In this document: in pieces, positions 17,434 through 26,512 of the stretch
Layout: every line of letters begins with the position of its first letter
Numbering within the stretch: the first letter of the stretch is position 1
From: an uncultured Eubacteriales bacterium
Lineage (GTDB): Bacteria > Bacillota > Clostridia > Christensenellales > Aristaeellaceae
Length of the DNA: 38,655 nucleotides
Direction of reading: 5' to 3'
NCBI GenBank assembly: GCA_902790525.1
Contig: CADASI010000063.1
Location: 1 to 38,655, forward strand
The notes under the pieces: generated by a model
Told to the model about the DNA's origin: nothing
Databases searched by the model: none
What the model saw: the letters and a program-made list of their open reading frames with translations, nothing else
Made by a program: the position numbers and the translations under genes

Positions 17434-18729
17434 TCAGTAATACACCTTGGCTCTGCCCTTGCCACGGGCGAGCAGCTCCTTCTGTAACCCCATGGCCTCC
17501 CGGGCGACCCCGGCGAAATCCATCTTCAACCGCCCGTCGTATTTCAAAAACTCGCCCGCCACCATGGTGTAGCGCACGTTGGCGCTGCCCGCGGCGTAGA
17601 GTATGGCGGATACGGGGTGGTAGTACGCCATGGTGTCCGGCGTCTGGAGGTCCCAGATCACCAGGTCGGCGGTCGCGCCCTCCTCGATTTTGCCCGTCCC
17701 CGCGCCGAACACGGCGTGCCCGGCCATTAGCCGCTGCCAGACCTCGAGGGCGGGGCGGAGGGTCGCGTCGTTGCGCTCGAACTTCTCCAGCATCGCAAAC
17801 AGCCGGGCCTGCTCCAGCACGTTCACGCTGCCCGAGCTGGCCGCGCCGTCCGTGCCGAAGCTGTAATTGAGCCGGTTCGAACGGTCGAAGAAGCCCCCTC
17901 TGCCGGCGGCGAGGCGCAGGTAGGTCTTGGGGCAGAAGGCAAACCAGGTGTCGTCGCCGATGAGGGCGAGGTCGTTCTCCGTCACCCACAGGCCGTGGGC
18001 CACCAGCACCGGCAGGTCGAAGCCGCCGGCGTCGTGCAGGCGTTGAAAGGGCGTTTTGCCCGTGCGCTCGAGGGACTGCGCCACCTGGAGTTTTGTCTCC
18101 GACAGGTGCAGGTGGATGGGCAGCCCCATGCGCCGCGCCGCGTCCACGATCTCGTGAAGCGTCTCCCCGGGGCAGGTGTAGTCCGAATGGGGGCCGAAGC
18201 GCAGGGTGATCCTCGGGGAATCCGAGCGATGATCCCGTATGAATGCGCCGACCTGCGCGAGCCTGTCGCGGTAGTCGGGGGCCATGCCGAACACCGTCGG
18301 GGCGATGTCCATGCGGATGCCGGCGTCCTTCGCCGCGCGGAGCACCTGTTCCTCGCCGAAGTAGTGGTCGGCCACCGCCGTCACGCCGTTGTTGAGCATC
18401 TCCGCGATGCCCAGCAGCGTGCCCGTGTAGATGTCCCGGTCGGTCATGCGGCTCTCGTAGGGCCAGATCATGTCGTTGAACCAGGTCTCGGCGCTGACGT
18501 CCTCGGCGATGCCCTTGAAGATGTTCATGGCGGTGTGGGCGTGCAGGTTCACGAGCCCCGGGCTCACGAAGTACGACGCGCAGTCGACGGTGTCGGTCGG
18601 AACGACGCCCGGCCGGGGCGTCCCCGATTCGCAGATCTTTGCGATGCGCCCGCCTTCGATGTAGATGTCCCTGTGGGACAGGCATTCCCCGGTGTGCGCG
18701 ATGACGTTGGCGTTGTGCAGCCTGATCAT
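17434..18729 (-). CDS. amidohydrolase, SAH/MTA deaminase-like
   Basis: A metal-dependent cytosolic hydrolase of 431 residues in the TrzA/ATZ/SsnA group (S-adenosylhomocysteine or methylthioadenosine deaminases, chlorohydrolases). The metal-binding motif is NLHAHTAMN (His63, His65), followed by ADHYF, HLHLSETK, LVAHGLWVTENDL and FGTDGAASSGSVN with the metal-binding Asp. The N- and C-terminal beta-sandwich (IYIEGGRIAKI; GTGKIEEGATADLVIWDL) is complete. The start is the ATG at 18729, 5 nt after AGGGA; a longer frame upstream runs across the promoter. It is divergent from the dipeptide ABC operon. The aromatic amine substrate is likely but unproven. Confidence 0.88.
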   Translation of the reverse strand: MIRLHNANVIAHTGECLSHRDIYIEGGRIAKICESGTPRPGVVPTDTVDCASYFVSPGLVNLHAHTAMNIFKGIAEDVSAETWFNDMIWPYESRMTDRDIYTGTLLGIAEMLNNGVTAVADHYFGEEQVLRAAKDAGIRMDIAPTVFGMAPDYRDRLAQVGAFIRDHRSDSPRITLRFGPHSDYTCPGETLHEIVDAARRMGLPIHLHLSETKLQVAQSLERTGKTPFQRLHDAGGFDLPVLVAHGLWVTENDLALIGDDTWFAFCPKTYLRLAAGRGGFFDRSNRLNYSFGTDGAASSGSVNVLEQARLFAMLEKFERNDATLRPALEVWQRLMAGHAVFGAGTGKIEEGATADLVIWDLQTPDTMAYYHPVSAILYAAGSANVRYTMVAGEFLKYDGRLKMDFAGVAREAMGLQKELLARGKGRAKVYY

Positions 18730-18772
18730 GGTATTCCCTCGCTTTTTACGAACATTTTTCGCCTCTGACCCT

Positions 18773-18801
18773 ATTTTACCATATCTTTCGCCGCCGGACA
18801 A
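18773..18801 (-). promoter_or_regulatory. promoter of amidohydrolase gene
   Basis: On the minus strand TTGTCC (18801-18796), 17-nt spacer ending TGG, TAAAAT (18778-18773); 44 nt before the start codon. Confidence 0.7.
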
Positions 18802-18854
18802 CCTGAAAATGCAGCTGTTTACCGTCTGCTTACGGCGTTTCCTCCAAATATGAC

Positions 18855-18883
18855 TTGATTTTTCGCTCAAAATGGTATAGTAT
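18855..18883 (+). promoter_or_regulatory. promoter of dipeptide-type ABC operon
   Basis: TTGATT (18855-18860) with TAGTAT (18878-18883) at 17 nt, overlapping an alternative extended -10 TGGTATAGT (18873-18881). It is divergent from the amidohydrolase promoter. Confidence 0.5.
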
Positions 18884-18944
18884 AGATAGCATTAATGTAC
18901 TATGGCAAAGCGATGGACCGCCGCTTGCCGGATCGGAGAACACC

Positions 18945-19883
18945 GTGGCAAGGTTTGTAATCAAACGACTTCTACAGATGGCGCTGATCGTGTTTCTCGC
19001 CTCCATACTGATATTCGCCATGGTCCGGGTGACGCCCTCGGACCCCATCGCCTCGATGACCAAGGGCAAGCGGATCAGCCAGGAGAGGCGGGAGGCGCTC
19101 GTCAGGCAGTACCATCTCGACAAAACCGTGCCCGAGCAGTACGTGATATGGATCACCGGCGCGCTGCGCGGCGACCTGGGCAACAGCTACGGCAAGAAGC
19201 AGCCGGTCACGGACATCATCGCCAGCCGCCTGCCCACCACGCTGCAGATCGTGCTGATGAGCGCCGTGATGGCCATCGCGCTGTCGATCCCCATCGGCAT
19301 CATCTGCGCCGTGAAGATGAACACACTGATCGACCGCCTGCTGTCCACGCTGACCCTGATACTGGTGGCTTCGCCGGTGTTTCTGACGGCCATCGTGCTG
19401 ATGCTGGTATTTGCGCTGAAGCTTCGATGGTTTCCGTCCTTCGGCGCGGGCAAGACCTTCGCCGAGAACCTGTACTATCTGTTCCTGCCCTCGCTGGCGC
19501 TGAGCCTGAGCATGGTGGCGCTGATCGCCCGCATCACCCGCAGCAACATGATCGAGCAGCTCAACGCGCCCTACGCCACCACCGCCGTCGCCAAGGGCAT
19601 CCCGTACCGGACGGTGGTGATGAAGCACTGCTTCAAGAACACCGTCATCCCCGTGGTAACCGTGGCCAGTTTGCAGATCGGCACGATGATCGTCGGCGCG
19701 GTGCTGGTGGAGAACGTTTTCGCGCTGGGCGGCATCGGCGACGTGCTGATCTCCGCCATCAAGGCGTCGGACTACCCCGTGGTGCAGGGCATCACGCTTC
19801 TGCTGGTGACGGTGTTCGCGCTGATCAACCTGCTGGTGGACATACTCTACGCGGCGATCGACCCGAGGATCCGGCTTGAATAA
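18945..19883 (+). CDS. peptide-type ABC transporter permease (DppB type)
   Basis: A membrane subunit of a DppBCDF/OppBCDF-family importer, 312 residues. It begins ARFVIKRLLQMALIVFLASILIFAMVRVTPSDP, the classic DppB opening. Several membrane segments follow, with the conserved EAA-like region (TRSNMIEQLNAPYATTAVAKGIPYRTVVMKHCFKN) and the C-terminal LLVDILYAAIDPRIRLE. The start is a GTG at 18945, 6 nt after GGAG; a longer frame upstream has no ribosome site and overlaps the promoter. First gene of a five-gene operon. Confidence 0.92.
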   Translation: MARFVIKRLLQMALIVFLASILIFAMVRVTPSDPIASMTKGKRISQERREALVRQYHLDKTVPEQYVIWITGALRGDLGNSYGKKQPVTDIIASRLPTTLQIVLMSAVMAIALSIPIGIICAVKMNTLIDRLLSTLTLILVASPVFLTAIVLMLVFALKLRWFPSFGAGKTFAENLYYLFLPSLALSLSMVALIARITRSNMIEQLNAPYATTAVAKGIPYRTVVMKHCFKNTVIPVVTVASLQIGTMIVGAVLVENVFALGGIGDVLISAIKASDYPVVQGITLLLVTVFALINLLVDILYAAIDPRIRLE

Positions 19884-19913
19884 TTCGTCGCCGATGGCAT
19901 GGAGGTTAGATTC

Positions 19914-20846
19914 TTGAAGGATACGATTTTCCGCCACAGGCCGTTTGTCAGGCTCAGGCGCAGGCAGACCGGGCGGCTGTTCACCTGGCCGGTGGCGCTC
20001 TCGCTGGGCATACTCGTGCTGATCATATTGGCGTGCGTGTTCGCGCCGCTGATCTCGCCCTACGCGCCGACGGAGCAGAACCTGTCGGACTCGCTGGCGC
20101 TGCCCTCGGCGCGGCATCTGCTGGGCGCGGACAAGGTGGGGCGCGACCTGCTGACCCGCCTGTTCTACGGCGGCCGGACCACGCTTTTGAGCGCCATCGG
20201 CGTGGTGGCGTTCTCGGTGCTGTTCGGCGTGCCGCTTGGCCTGCTCTCCGGGTTCTACGGCGGGGCGCTGGACGCGGTGATCGGCCGCGTGTGCGACGTG
20301 GTGCTGTCCTTCCCGTCGCTGCTGTTGGCGTTCGTGTTCGTGGCGGGCTTCGGCCGAAACGCCATGAACGCCGTGGTGGCGCTGGGCATCGTGTACGTGC
20401 CGATGCTCACGCGGCTGGTGCGGTCGCTGACGCTGGTGGAGAAGAACAAGACCTACGTGGAGGCGGCGGCCTCGCTGGGGTATTCGGACGGGCGGATACT
20501 GTTTTTCCACATACTGCCCAACTGCGTGTCCTCGGTCATCGTGCAGATCACCCTCGACCTGGCCTACGCCATACTGGACCTGGCGGCGCTGAGCTTCCTG
20601 GGCCTGGGCGTGCAGCCGCCCACGGCAGACTGGGGCGCCATGCTGGACGAGGGGCGCAACTTCCTGCTGCAAAACCCGCTGCTGGCGCTGGCGCCGGGCA
20701 TCGCCATCATACTGACCGTGGTGACGCTCAACCTGTTCAGCGACGGCATCAACCAGTATTTCGAGCCGCTACAGCGCAAGCTGCCGTCTTTCGCCGCCGA
20801 GGAGCGGCGGCAGGCCCGGAGGAAGGAGGCCGCGCATGACGCCTGA
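19914..20846 (+). CDS. peptide-type ABC transporter permease (DppC type)
   Basis: The second permease, 310 residues. The N-terminal amphipathic stretch and first membrane segment (WPVALSLGILVLIILACVFAPLISPYAP) are followed by HLLGADKVGRDLLTRLFYGGRTTLL, the OppC signature. The EAA loop is VEAAASLGYSDGRILFFHILPN. The start is probably TTG at 19914, 8 nt after GGAGG. The ATG at 19899 overlaps the ribosome site and has none of its own. It follows the DppB-type gene by 30 nt. Confidence 0.9.
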   Translation: MKDTIFRHRPFVRLRRRQTGRLFTWPVALSLGILVLIILACVFAPLISPYAPTEQNLSDSLALPSARHLLGADKVGRDLLTRLFYGGRTTLLSAIGVVAFSVLFGVPLGLLSGFYGGALDAVIGRVCDVVLSFPSLLLAFVFVAGFGRNAMNAVVALGIVYVPMLTRLVRSLTLVEKNKTYVEAAASLGYSDGRILFFHILPNCVSSVIVQITLDLAYAILDLAALSFLGLGVQPPTADWGAMLDEGRNFLLQNPLLALAPGIAIILTVVTLNLFSDGINQYFEPLQRKLPSFAAEERRQARRKEAAHDA

Positions 20847-21837
20847 GCGCACGAATCCTGCCCCCGCGCTGCTCAAAATACGCGACCTCAAGGTCGATCT
20901 GATGACCGTGCGCGGCATCGTCTACGCCCTGGACGGCGTGGACCTGACCGTCGGCGCGGGGGAGATCCACGGCGTGGTGGGGGAGAGCGGCTGCGGCAAG
21001 AGCATGACCGCGAAGTCCATACTGCGGCTGCACAACGAGCGGCGCTGCCGCACCTCCGGGGAGATACTGTTCGAGGGGCGCGATTTGAACCGCCTGTCCC
21101 GGCGGGAGATGGAGCAGGTCCGGGGCAAGCGCATCTCGATGATCTTCCAGGATCCGATGGTGTCTTTGAACCCGCTTCTGTGCGTGGGCGAGCAGATCGC
21201 GGAGACGATACGCCGGCACGAGCGCTGCCCGAAGGAGGCCGCGCGACAGCGGGCGCTTCAACTGCTTCAACAGGTGGGCATCACCCCGCCGGAGAAGCGC
21301 TACGGCCAGTACCCCTACGAGCTGAGCGGCGGGCTTCAGCAGCGGGTGATGATCGCCATCGCTATCGCCTGCAACCCCGCGCTATTGATCGCGGACGAGC
21401 CCACCACCGCGCTGGACGTGACCATACAGGCCCAGGTGCTGGAGCTCTTGAAGCGGCTGTCCGGCGAGATGGCCATGAGCATACTGCTGATCACCCACAA
21501 CTTCGGCATCGTGGCCGAGGTGTGCGACCGGGTGTCGGTGATGTACGCCGGGCGCGTGGTGGAGACCGCCGACGCCCGCGCGATATTCCGCAACCCCTGC
21601 CACCCCTACACCCGGGGGCTCATCGACAGCATCCCGCGCCCCGGCACGCGCGGCGAGGCGCTGCACACCATCCCCGGCGCGCCGCCGCAGCTCTACGAGC
21701 GTGGCGCGGCGTGTCCCTACATGGCGCGCTGCCCGCGCGCCGGCGCGGCCTGCAGGGTGCGACCGGAGGCCGTCGAGGTATCTCCGGGGCACGTCGTGGC
21801 GTGCCACGATGTGAAGGGAGGCGCGGATCATGACTGA
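20836..21837 (+). CDS. peptide-type ABC transporter ATPase (DppD type)
   Basis: 333-residue nucleotide-binding subunit. Walker A is GESGCGKS (49-56), the signature is LSGGLQQRV, and Walker B with Glu is LLIADEPT. The C-terminal oligopeptide-transporter extension has the Cys cluster [14 protein letters not shown]. The start overlaps the end of the DppC-type gene and follows AGGAGG. It forms a heterodimer with the next ATPase. Confidence 0.94.
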   Translation: MTPERTNPAPALLKIRDLKVDLMTVRGIVYALDGVDLTVGAGEIHGVVGESGCGKSMTAKSILRLHNERRCRTSGEILFEGRDLNRLSRREMEQVRGKRISMIFQDPMVSLNPLLCVGEQIAETIRRHERCPKEAARQRALQLLQQVGITPPEKRYGQYPYELSGGLQQRVMIAIAIACNPALLIADEPTTALDVTIQAQVLELLKRLSGEMAMSILLITHNFGIVAEVCDRVSVMYAGRVVETADARAIFRNPCHPYTRGLIDSIPRPGTRGEALHTIPGAPPQLYERGAACPYMARCPRAGAACRVRPEAVEVSPGHVVACHDVKGGADHD

Positions 21838-22807
21838 TAATGCGCGTGATATCCCGGTCATACGCGCGGACCATTTGAAGAAATACTTCCCGATGGACAA
21901 GGGACCTCTCAGGCGCTCCCGCCGGATGCTCAGGGCGGTGGACGACGTGTCGTTCAGCATCGCCAAAGGCGAGATCATGGGCATCGTGGGGGAGAGCGGC
22001 TGCGGCAAGTCCACCCTCGGGCGGGTGCTTCTTAACCTGACGCCCGCCACGGAGGGGAAGCTGTTCTTCCAGGGCGACGACATCACCGGTTTAAACCGCA
22101 GGGGCATGAAGCCCTACCGCCCGCGGATGCAGATGATCTTCCAAAACCCCTTCGCCTCCTTCAACCCGAAGCAGCGCGTCGGCCGGGCGCTCATGGAGGT
22201 GGGCCGGGTGCACGGCATGTCCCCGGACGCCGCCCGCGCGCGGATCGAAGCGCTCATGGACATGGTGCACCTGCCCGCGGAGATGCTGGAGCGCAGTCCG
22301 TCGGAGCTGTCCGGCGGCCAGCTTCAACGTCTGGCCATCGCCCGATCGCTCATATTGAACCCGGACTTCATCGTGGCGGACGAGCCGGTGTCGGCGCTGG
22401 ACGTGTCGGTGCAGGCGCAAATACTGAACCTCATCATGGAGCTTCGGGCGCGGCTTCACATGACCATGCTGTTCATCTCCCACGAGATGACCGTGGTAGA
22501 GCACATCTGCGACCGGGTCGCGGTGATGTACCTGGGCCGCATCGTGGAGACGGGCCCCACGGAGGCGCTGTTTTCAAACCTCATGCACCCCTACGCCCAG
22601 GCGCTGATCTCCGCCATCCCCAAGGCGGACCCGGACGAGGTCAAGGCGCGCATCGTGCTGGAGGGCGACATCCCCAGCGCCATCGACCTGCCCGCGGGGT
22701 GCCGGTTTTCCTCCCGCTGCCCGCGATGCACGGAGGAATGCCTGAGATCGGAACCGGAACTGGTGGATACGGGCCGCGGACACCTTGTGGCCTGTCATCA
22801 TATATGA
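21830..22807 (+). CDS. peptide-type ABC transporter ATPase (DppF type)
   Basis: 325-residue partner ATPase. Walker A is GESGCGKS (54-61), Q-loop region MQMIFQNPFASFNP, signature LSGGQLQR, Walker B FIVADEPVSALD. The C-terminal extension is CRFSSRCPRCTEEC. The ATG lies inside the last codons of the DppD-type gene. Confidence 0.94.
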   Translation: MTDNARDIPVIRADHLKKYFPMDKGPLRRSRRMLRAVDDVSFSIAKGEIMGIVGESGCGKSTLGRVLLNLTPATEGKLFFQGDDITGLNRRGMKPYRPRMQMIFQNPFASFNPKQRVGRALMEVGRVHGMSPDAARARIEALMDMVHLPAEMLERSPSELSGGQLQRLAIARSLILNPDFIVADEPVSALDVSVQAQILNLIMELRARLHMTMLFISHEMTVVEHICDRVAVMYLGRIVETGPTEALFSNLMHPYAQALISAIPKADPDEVKARIVLEGDIPSAIDLPAGCRFSSRCPRCTEECLRSEPELVDTGRGHLVACHHI

Positions 22808-22846
22808 TCCACATGACCCCTACGACAATCACAGGAGGATTTCGGA

Positions 22847-24436
22847 ATGAAGAGAATGTTCGTCATCACGCTGATCGCCGTCCTGCTGGCCGCGCTGTGC
22901 TGCGGCCCGGCCATGGCCGAGGGTAACACGTTCACCATCGCGCTGGACAGCGACATCGTCGCGCTGGACCCCATCTACGCCTACGACTTCACCACCAACC
23001 CCGTGGTCAACCAGATCACCGAGGCGCTTCTGCAATTCGACGTGGACAACCACCTCCAGCCCATGCTGGCGTCCTCCTGGGAGATGGCGGACGACGTGAC
23101 CTACGTCTACCAGATCCGCAGCGACGTGAACTTCTCCGACGGCACGCCCATGACCATGGACGACGTGCTGTTCTCCCTGAATCGCAACATGGACCCGGAG
23201 GCGGGCTCCTACCTGAGCTGGATGTTCGACAACGTGGACAGCATCGAGCAGACCGGCGACTGGGAGCTGACCGTGAAGCTCAAGGAGCCCTCCGCCACCT
23301 GGCAGTACGTGCTGGGCACCACCGCCGGGCACGTGGTCAGCAAGGCCTACTGTGAGGCCCACGCCGAGGACTTCGGCAGCGCCGAGGGCGGCCTGCTGGG
23401 CACCGGTCCCTACGTGTACGAGAGCTGGTCCGACGGCCAGGAGGTCGTGCTTCAGAAGAACCAGAACTACTGGGACAAGGACAAGGCCGTCACGCTGGAC
23501 ACGCTGGTCTACAAGATCATCCCTGACGACACCACCCGCGTGATGGCGCTGACCACCGGCGACGTGGACTTCACCCCCGCCACGCCCTCCGACATGCTGG
23601 ACACCCTGACCGCCAACGACAAGCTGGAGGTGCAGGACGTGGCCACCGCGGGCGTGACCTTCTTGGCCTTCAACACCGCCCGCGCCCCGTTTGACGACGT
23701 GAACGTGCGCCGGGCCATCACCGCCGCGATTGATCTCAACGCCATACAGGACAACATCGTGCGCCAGGCGGGCCAGGTCGGCACCTGCCTGCCCAACAGC
23801 TCCGTGCTGTTCGCCGCCGACGAGGCCGGCTGGCAGGCCTACATGGCCGCCGCGACCCCGGTGACCTTCGACCTCGAGAAGGCGAAGGAGTACCTCGCGG
23901 CCTCCGCATATCCCGACGGCTTCGACTGCAACATGATCATCTCCGAGAACTCCCTGCGCTACTCCATCGCGCTGTACCTGCAGGAGGCGCTCAAGGCTAT
24001 CAACATCAACGTGGAGCTGGTGAAGGTGTCCGCCGATGAGCACACCGCCTATCAGTTCGGCAACATCTACGATGAAGAGGGCTTCCGCGACTATGACATG
24101 ATCATGGCCGGGTGGGAGGCCGACTACCCCGACATGTCCGGCAACATCGAGCCCCTGCTGGCCGGGTACAACACCGGCGACGGCGGCTCCAACGCCGCGG
24201 TGTACGTAAACGATCAGGTGGACGATCTGATCCGCCAGTCCTCCCGGGCCGCCGACGCCGCCGAGCGCACCAGGCTGCTGGGCCAGGCGATGGACATCGT
24301 CAACGAGGATTGCCCCTACGTGTTCCTCAGCTATCCCAACAAGCAGGTGACCTGCAACAGGGCCTACACCGGCTTTACCATGAATTCCTCCTGGATCTGG
24401 AACATGTACTTCAAGGATATCGTGCTCGCGGGCTGA
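22847..24436 (+). CDS. peptide-type ABC transporter substrate-binding protein
   Basis: A 529-residue SBP_bac_5 family protein that captures the ligand outside the cell for the permeases encoded upstream. The signal peptide KRMFVITLIAVLLAALCCGPAMA is cut before EG at a signal-peptidase-I type site; the Cys pair is not in a lipobox. The mature part has DSDIVALDPIYAYDFTTNPVVNQITEALLQFD, LASSWEMADDVTYVYQIRSDVNFSDGTPMTMDDVLFS, GTGPYVYESW and VRRAITAAID, all family hallmarks. AGGAGG precedes the ATG. Placing the binding protein last in the operon is unusual but known. Flanking amidohydrolase genes suggest the ligand could be an amide or amine compound and not a simple peptide (inference). Confidence 0.93.
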   Translation: MKRMFVITLIAVLLAALCCGPAMAEGNTFTIALDSDIVALDPIYAYDFTTNPVVNQITEALLQFDVDNHLQPMLASSWEMADDVTYVYQIRSDVNFSDGTPMTMDDVLFSLNRNMDPEAGSYLSWMFDNVDSIEQTGDWELTVKLKEPSATWQYVLGTTAGHVVSKAYCEAHAEDFGSAEGGLLGTGPYVYESWSDGQEVVLQKNQNYWDKDKAVTLDTLVYKIIPDDTTRVMALTTGDVDFTPATPSDMLDTLTANDKLEVQDVATAGVTFLAFNTARAPFDDVNVRRAITAAIDLNAIQDNIVRQAGQVGTCLPNSSVLFAADEAGWQAYMAAATPVTFDLEKAKEYLAASAYPDGFDCNMIISENSLRYSIALYLQEALKAININVELVKVSADEHTAYQFGNIYDEEGFRDYDMIMAGWEADYPDMSGNIEPLLAGYNTGDGGSNAAVYVNDQVDDLIRQSSRAADAAERTRLLGQAMDIVNEDCPYVFLSYPNKQVTCNRAYTGFTMNSSWIWNMYFKDIVLAG

Positions 24437-24460
24437 CGCGAGGCATTTCCGTAACAGACG

Positions 24461-24490
24461 GCGCGGTTTTGAGGGAGCTCAGAACCGCGC
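24461..24490 (+). terminator. terminator of peptide-type ABC operon
   Basis: A 13-bp stem with one G-U pair (24461-24473 with 24478-24490), GCGCGGTT.../...AACCGCGC, loop GGAG, 24 nt after the stop codon. The U-tract is weak. Confidence 0.6.
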
Positions 24491-24530
24491 TGAGCATTGA
24501 GGAAAATTAGGAATTAGGAGTTTGGAATTA

Positions 24531-24622
24531 GAGTGTGTTTCTAAAATGCCTGAAGCGCATTTTCGGCGTCTTTGACTGCATTTCTGCGTTGCTTTCCCTT
24601 GACTTAGTCCCACTAAGCCTGC
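24531..24622 (+). repeat. MITE-like element, left half (copy 3)
   Basis: Preceded by TA (24529-24530); GAGTGTGTTTCTAAAATGCC and the following ~90 bp match the left half of the element at 17208 with a few substitutions. Similarity ends after CTAAGCCTGC, within a few bases of where copy 1 ends. Confidence 0.8.
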
Positions 24623-24636
24623 CGCGCGGTAAATCC

Positions 24637-24716
24637 GTAGGGGCGGCCAATGGCCGCCCGCCTGACAACGATACGCTATGTTGTGCCCGGCGGGCAGCGC
24701 ATCGCCGCCCCTGCGA
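24637..24716. repeat. GC-rich imperfect inverted repeat
   Basis: Left arm GTAGGGGCGGCC...GCCCGCC (24637-24662), right arm GGCGGGC...GCCGCCCCTGC (24689-24715), arms about 26 bp with mismatches in the middle. It resembles in design the 21-bp inverted repeat at 17058-17128. Confidence 0.65.
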
Positions 24717-24790
24717 CGACCCTCCGGCATCCAACAATTCCTCATTCCTCATTCCTGATTCCTAATTAAGCAAAAGGAAAATATCGCACT

Positions 24791-26404
24791 ATGTCAAACA
24801 CGATACTCTACAACGCCAACATCTACACCATGGAGGCTCCGGGCGCGCGGGCGGAGGCCATCGCGATTGCGGGCAACCGCATCGAGGCGGTGGGGCGTCT
24901 CGACACGCTGCTCCCGCTGGCGGACGCGAACACGCGGATGATCGACCTCGGGGGGAAGTGCGTGCTGCCGGGGTTCAACGACACCCACTGTCATGTGGTC
25001 CAGACCGGCATGGAGTCCGTCAAGGTCTGCCTGCGCGGGGTGCGCTCCATCGGGGAACTGGTCGTAAAAATGCGCCGGTTCATCGAGGATCGTCACATCC
25101 CGGACGGCGAATGGGTGGTGGGCTACGGCTACGATCAGCTGCTGTTCGACGAACCCCGGCAACCCAACCGCGATGACCTGGACAAGGTGTCCGCGCGGCA
25201 TCCCCTCATGGTGGACCGCATCTGCGGGCACATCGGCGCGGCGAACTCGCTGGCGCTTGCGCGGGTGGGCTTTGACGCGCACACGGTCATCGAGGGCGAG
25301 GGCGGCATCATGGAGAAGGACGCCTCCGGCAGGCTCACCGGCGTGCTGGTGGAGACGGCCCGCGACGTCATGGCCAACCGCATGCCCAAGCGGGACGCCG
25401 CCGCGCTCGCGCCGCTGATCCGGGGCGTGTTCGAGGAGGCGTCGCGCTACGGGGTCACGTCCATGCAGACCGACGACCTCGAGGCCGCGCCCATCGGGGA
25501 GATCATGGCCGCCTACCGCCGCCTGAAGGACGAGGGCAGCGCCACGGTGCGCATCTGGGAGGAGGTGCAGTGCCCTCGCCCGAGGGCGCTTGAGCAGTTC
25601 CTCGCGCTGGGCCTGCGCACCGGCGACGGCGACGGCTTCTTCAGGATCGGCAACATCAAGATCATCACCGACGGCTCCCTCGGCGCGCGCACGGCCTACA
25701 TGCGCACCGACTACGCAGACGCCCCGGGCGCGCGAGGCGTGGCGGTGTACACCCAGGCAGACCTGGACGACCTGGTCTGTCAGGCGCACCTGGCGGGCAT
25801 GCAGGTGGCCTGCCACGCCATCGGCGACGGGGCCGTCGGGCAGTGCGTGCACGCCATGGCGGCCGCCCGGGCGATGGACGGCGTCGACAGGCGAAACCGC
25901 ATCGTCCACTGCCAGTTCGCCGGGGACGACCTGCTGGACGCGATGGCGCGGGCGGGCATCTGCGCCGACATACAGCCCGCCTTCGTGCCGTCGGACTACG
26001 GCATGGTCGGCGCGCGCATGGGCGCGCGCAGCGGCATCGGCTACCGCTGGAAGACCATGGCCCGGCGCGGCATCCACATGGGCGGCGGCTCCGACAGCCC
26101 GGTGGAGACCTTCAACCCCGTCTGGGGCATACACTGCGCCGTCAACCGGACGGGCCGCGACGGCCTGCCCGAGGGAGGCTGGCGCCCGGAGGAGAAGCTG
26201 AGCGTCTTTGAGGCGGTCAGGCTGTACACCTCGGAGGGGGCCTATCTCACCTTCGAGGAGGCCGACAAGGGCATGCTCAGGCCGGGGATGCTTGCGGACA
26301 TGGCCGTGCTGGACCGGGACATATTCGCCGTGCCGCAGGCGGAAATCATGTCTTTGCGCAACGTGATGACGATCATGGACGGCAATATCGTGTACACCGC
26401 CTGA
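24791..26404 (+). CDS. YtcJ-like amidohydrolase (Amidohydro_3)
   Basis: A 537-residue metal-dependent hydrolase. The metal motif is LPGFNDTHCHVVQTG (His66, His68). Later motifs are NIKIITDGSLGARTAYM, QVACHAIGDGAV, NRIVHCQF, and MGGGSDSPVETFNP with the catalytic Asp, characteristic of the YtcJ group. The C-terminal part returns to the beta-sandwich (LADMAVLDRDIFAVPQAEI). The ribosome site is weak (AAAAGGA, 13 nt away). It lies downstream of the ABC transporter across a repeat island, so the original link to that operon may have been broken by repeat insertion. The substrate is not known for most family members. Confidence 0.88.
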   Translation: MSNTILYNANIYTMEAPGARAEAIAIAGNRIEAVGRLDTLLPLADANTRMIDLGGKCVLPGFNDTHCHVVQTGMESVKVCLRGVRSIGELVVKMRRFIEDRHIPDGEWVVGYGYDQLLFDEPRQPNRDDLDKVSARHPLMVDRICGHIGAANSLALARVGFDAHTVIEGEGGIMEKDASGRLTGVLVETARDVMANRMPKRDAAALAPLIRGVFEEASRYGVTSMQTDDLEAAPIGEIMAAYRRLKDEGSATVRIWEEVQCPRPRALEQFLALGLRTGDGDGFFRIGNIKIITDGSLGARTAYMRTDYADAPGARGVAVYTQADLDDLVCQAHLAGMQVACHAIGDGAVGQCVHAMAAARAMDGVDRRNRIVHCQFAGDDLLDAMARAGICADIQPAFVPSDYGMVGARMGARSGIGYRWKTMARRGIHMGGGSDSPVETFNPVWGIHCAVNRTGRDGLPEGGWRPEEKLSVFEAVRLYTSEGAYLTFEEADKGMLRPGMLADMAVLDRDIFAVPQAEIMSLRNVMTIMDGNIVYTA

Positions 26405-26428
26405 GCATCGGCGGCGATGATATTGTCC

Positions 26429-26457
26429 TTGAAAATCGCGCCGAAATCTGGTAAAAT
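26429..26457 (+). promoter_or_regulatory. promoter of sensor-MscS gene
   Basis: TTGAAA (26429-26434), 17-nt spacer ending TGG, TAAAAT (26452-26457). It has the same architecture as the histidine-kinase promoter at 4935-4963. Confidence 0.75.
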
Positions 26458-26512
26458 CAGGGCATCGGAGGCTGTAGTGCCACGCAGGCGCTGTGCCGAT
26501 GGGAGGTCGAAA

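Larger units (their letters stand above)
24505..24770. repeat. composite intergenic repeat island 2
   Basis: Gene-free stretch bounded on the left by ATTAGGAATTAGGAG and on the right by the inverse AATTCCTCATTCCTCATTCCTGATTCCTAATTAAG. It contains a half MITE and a GC-rich inverted repeat. The layout mirrors the island at 16998-17393. Confidence 0.7.
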
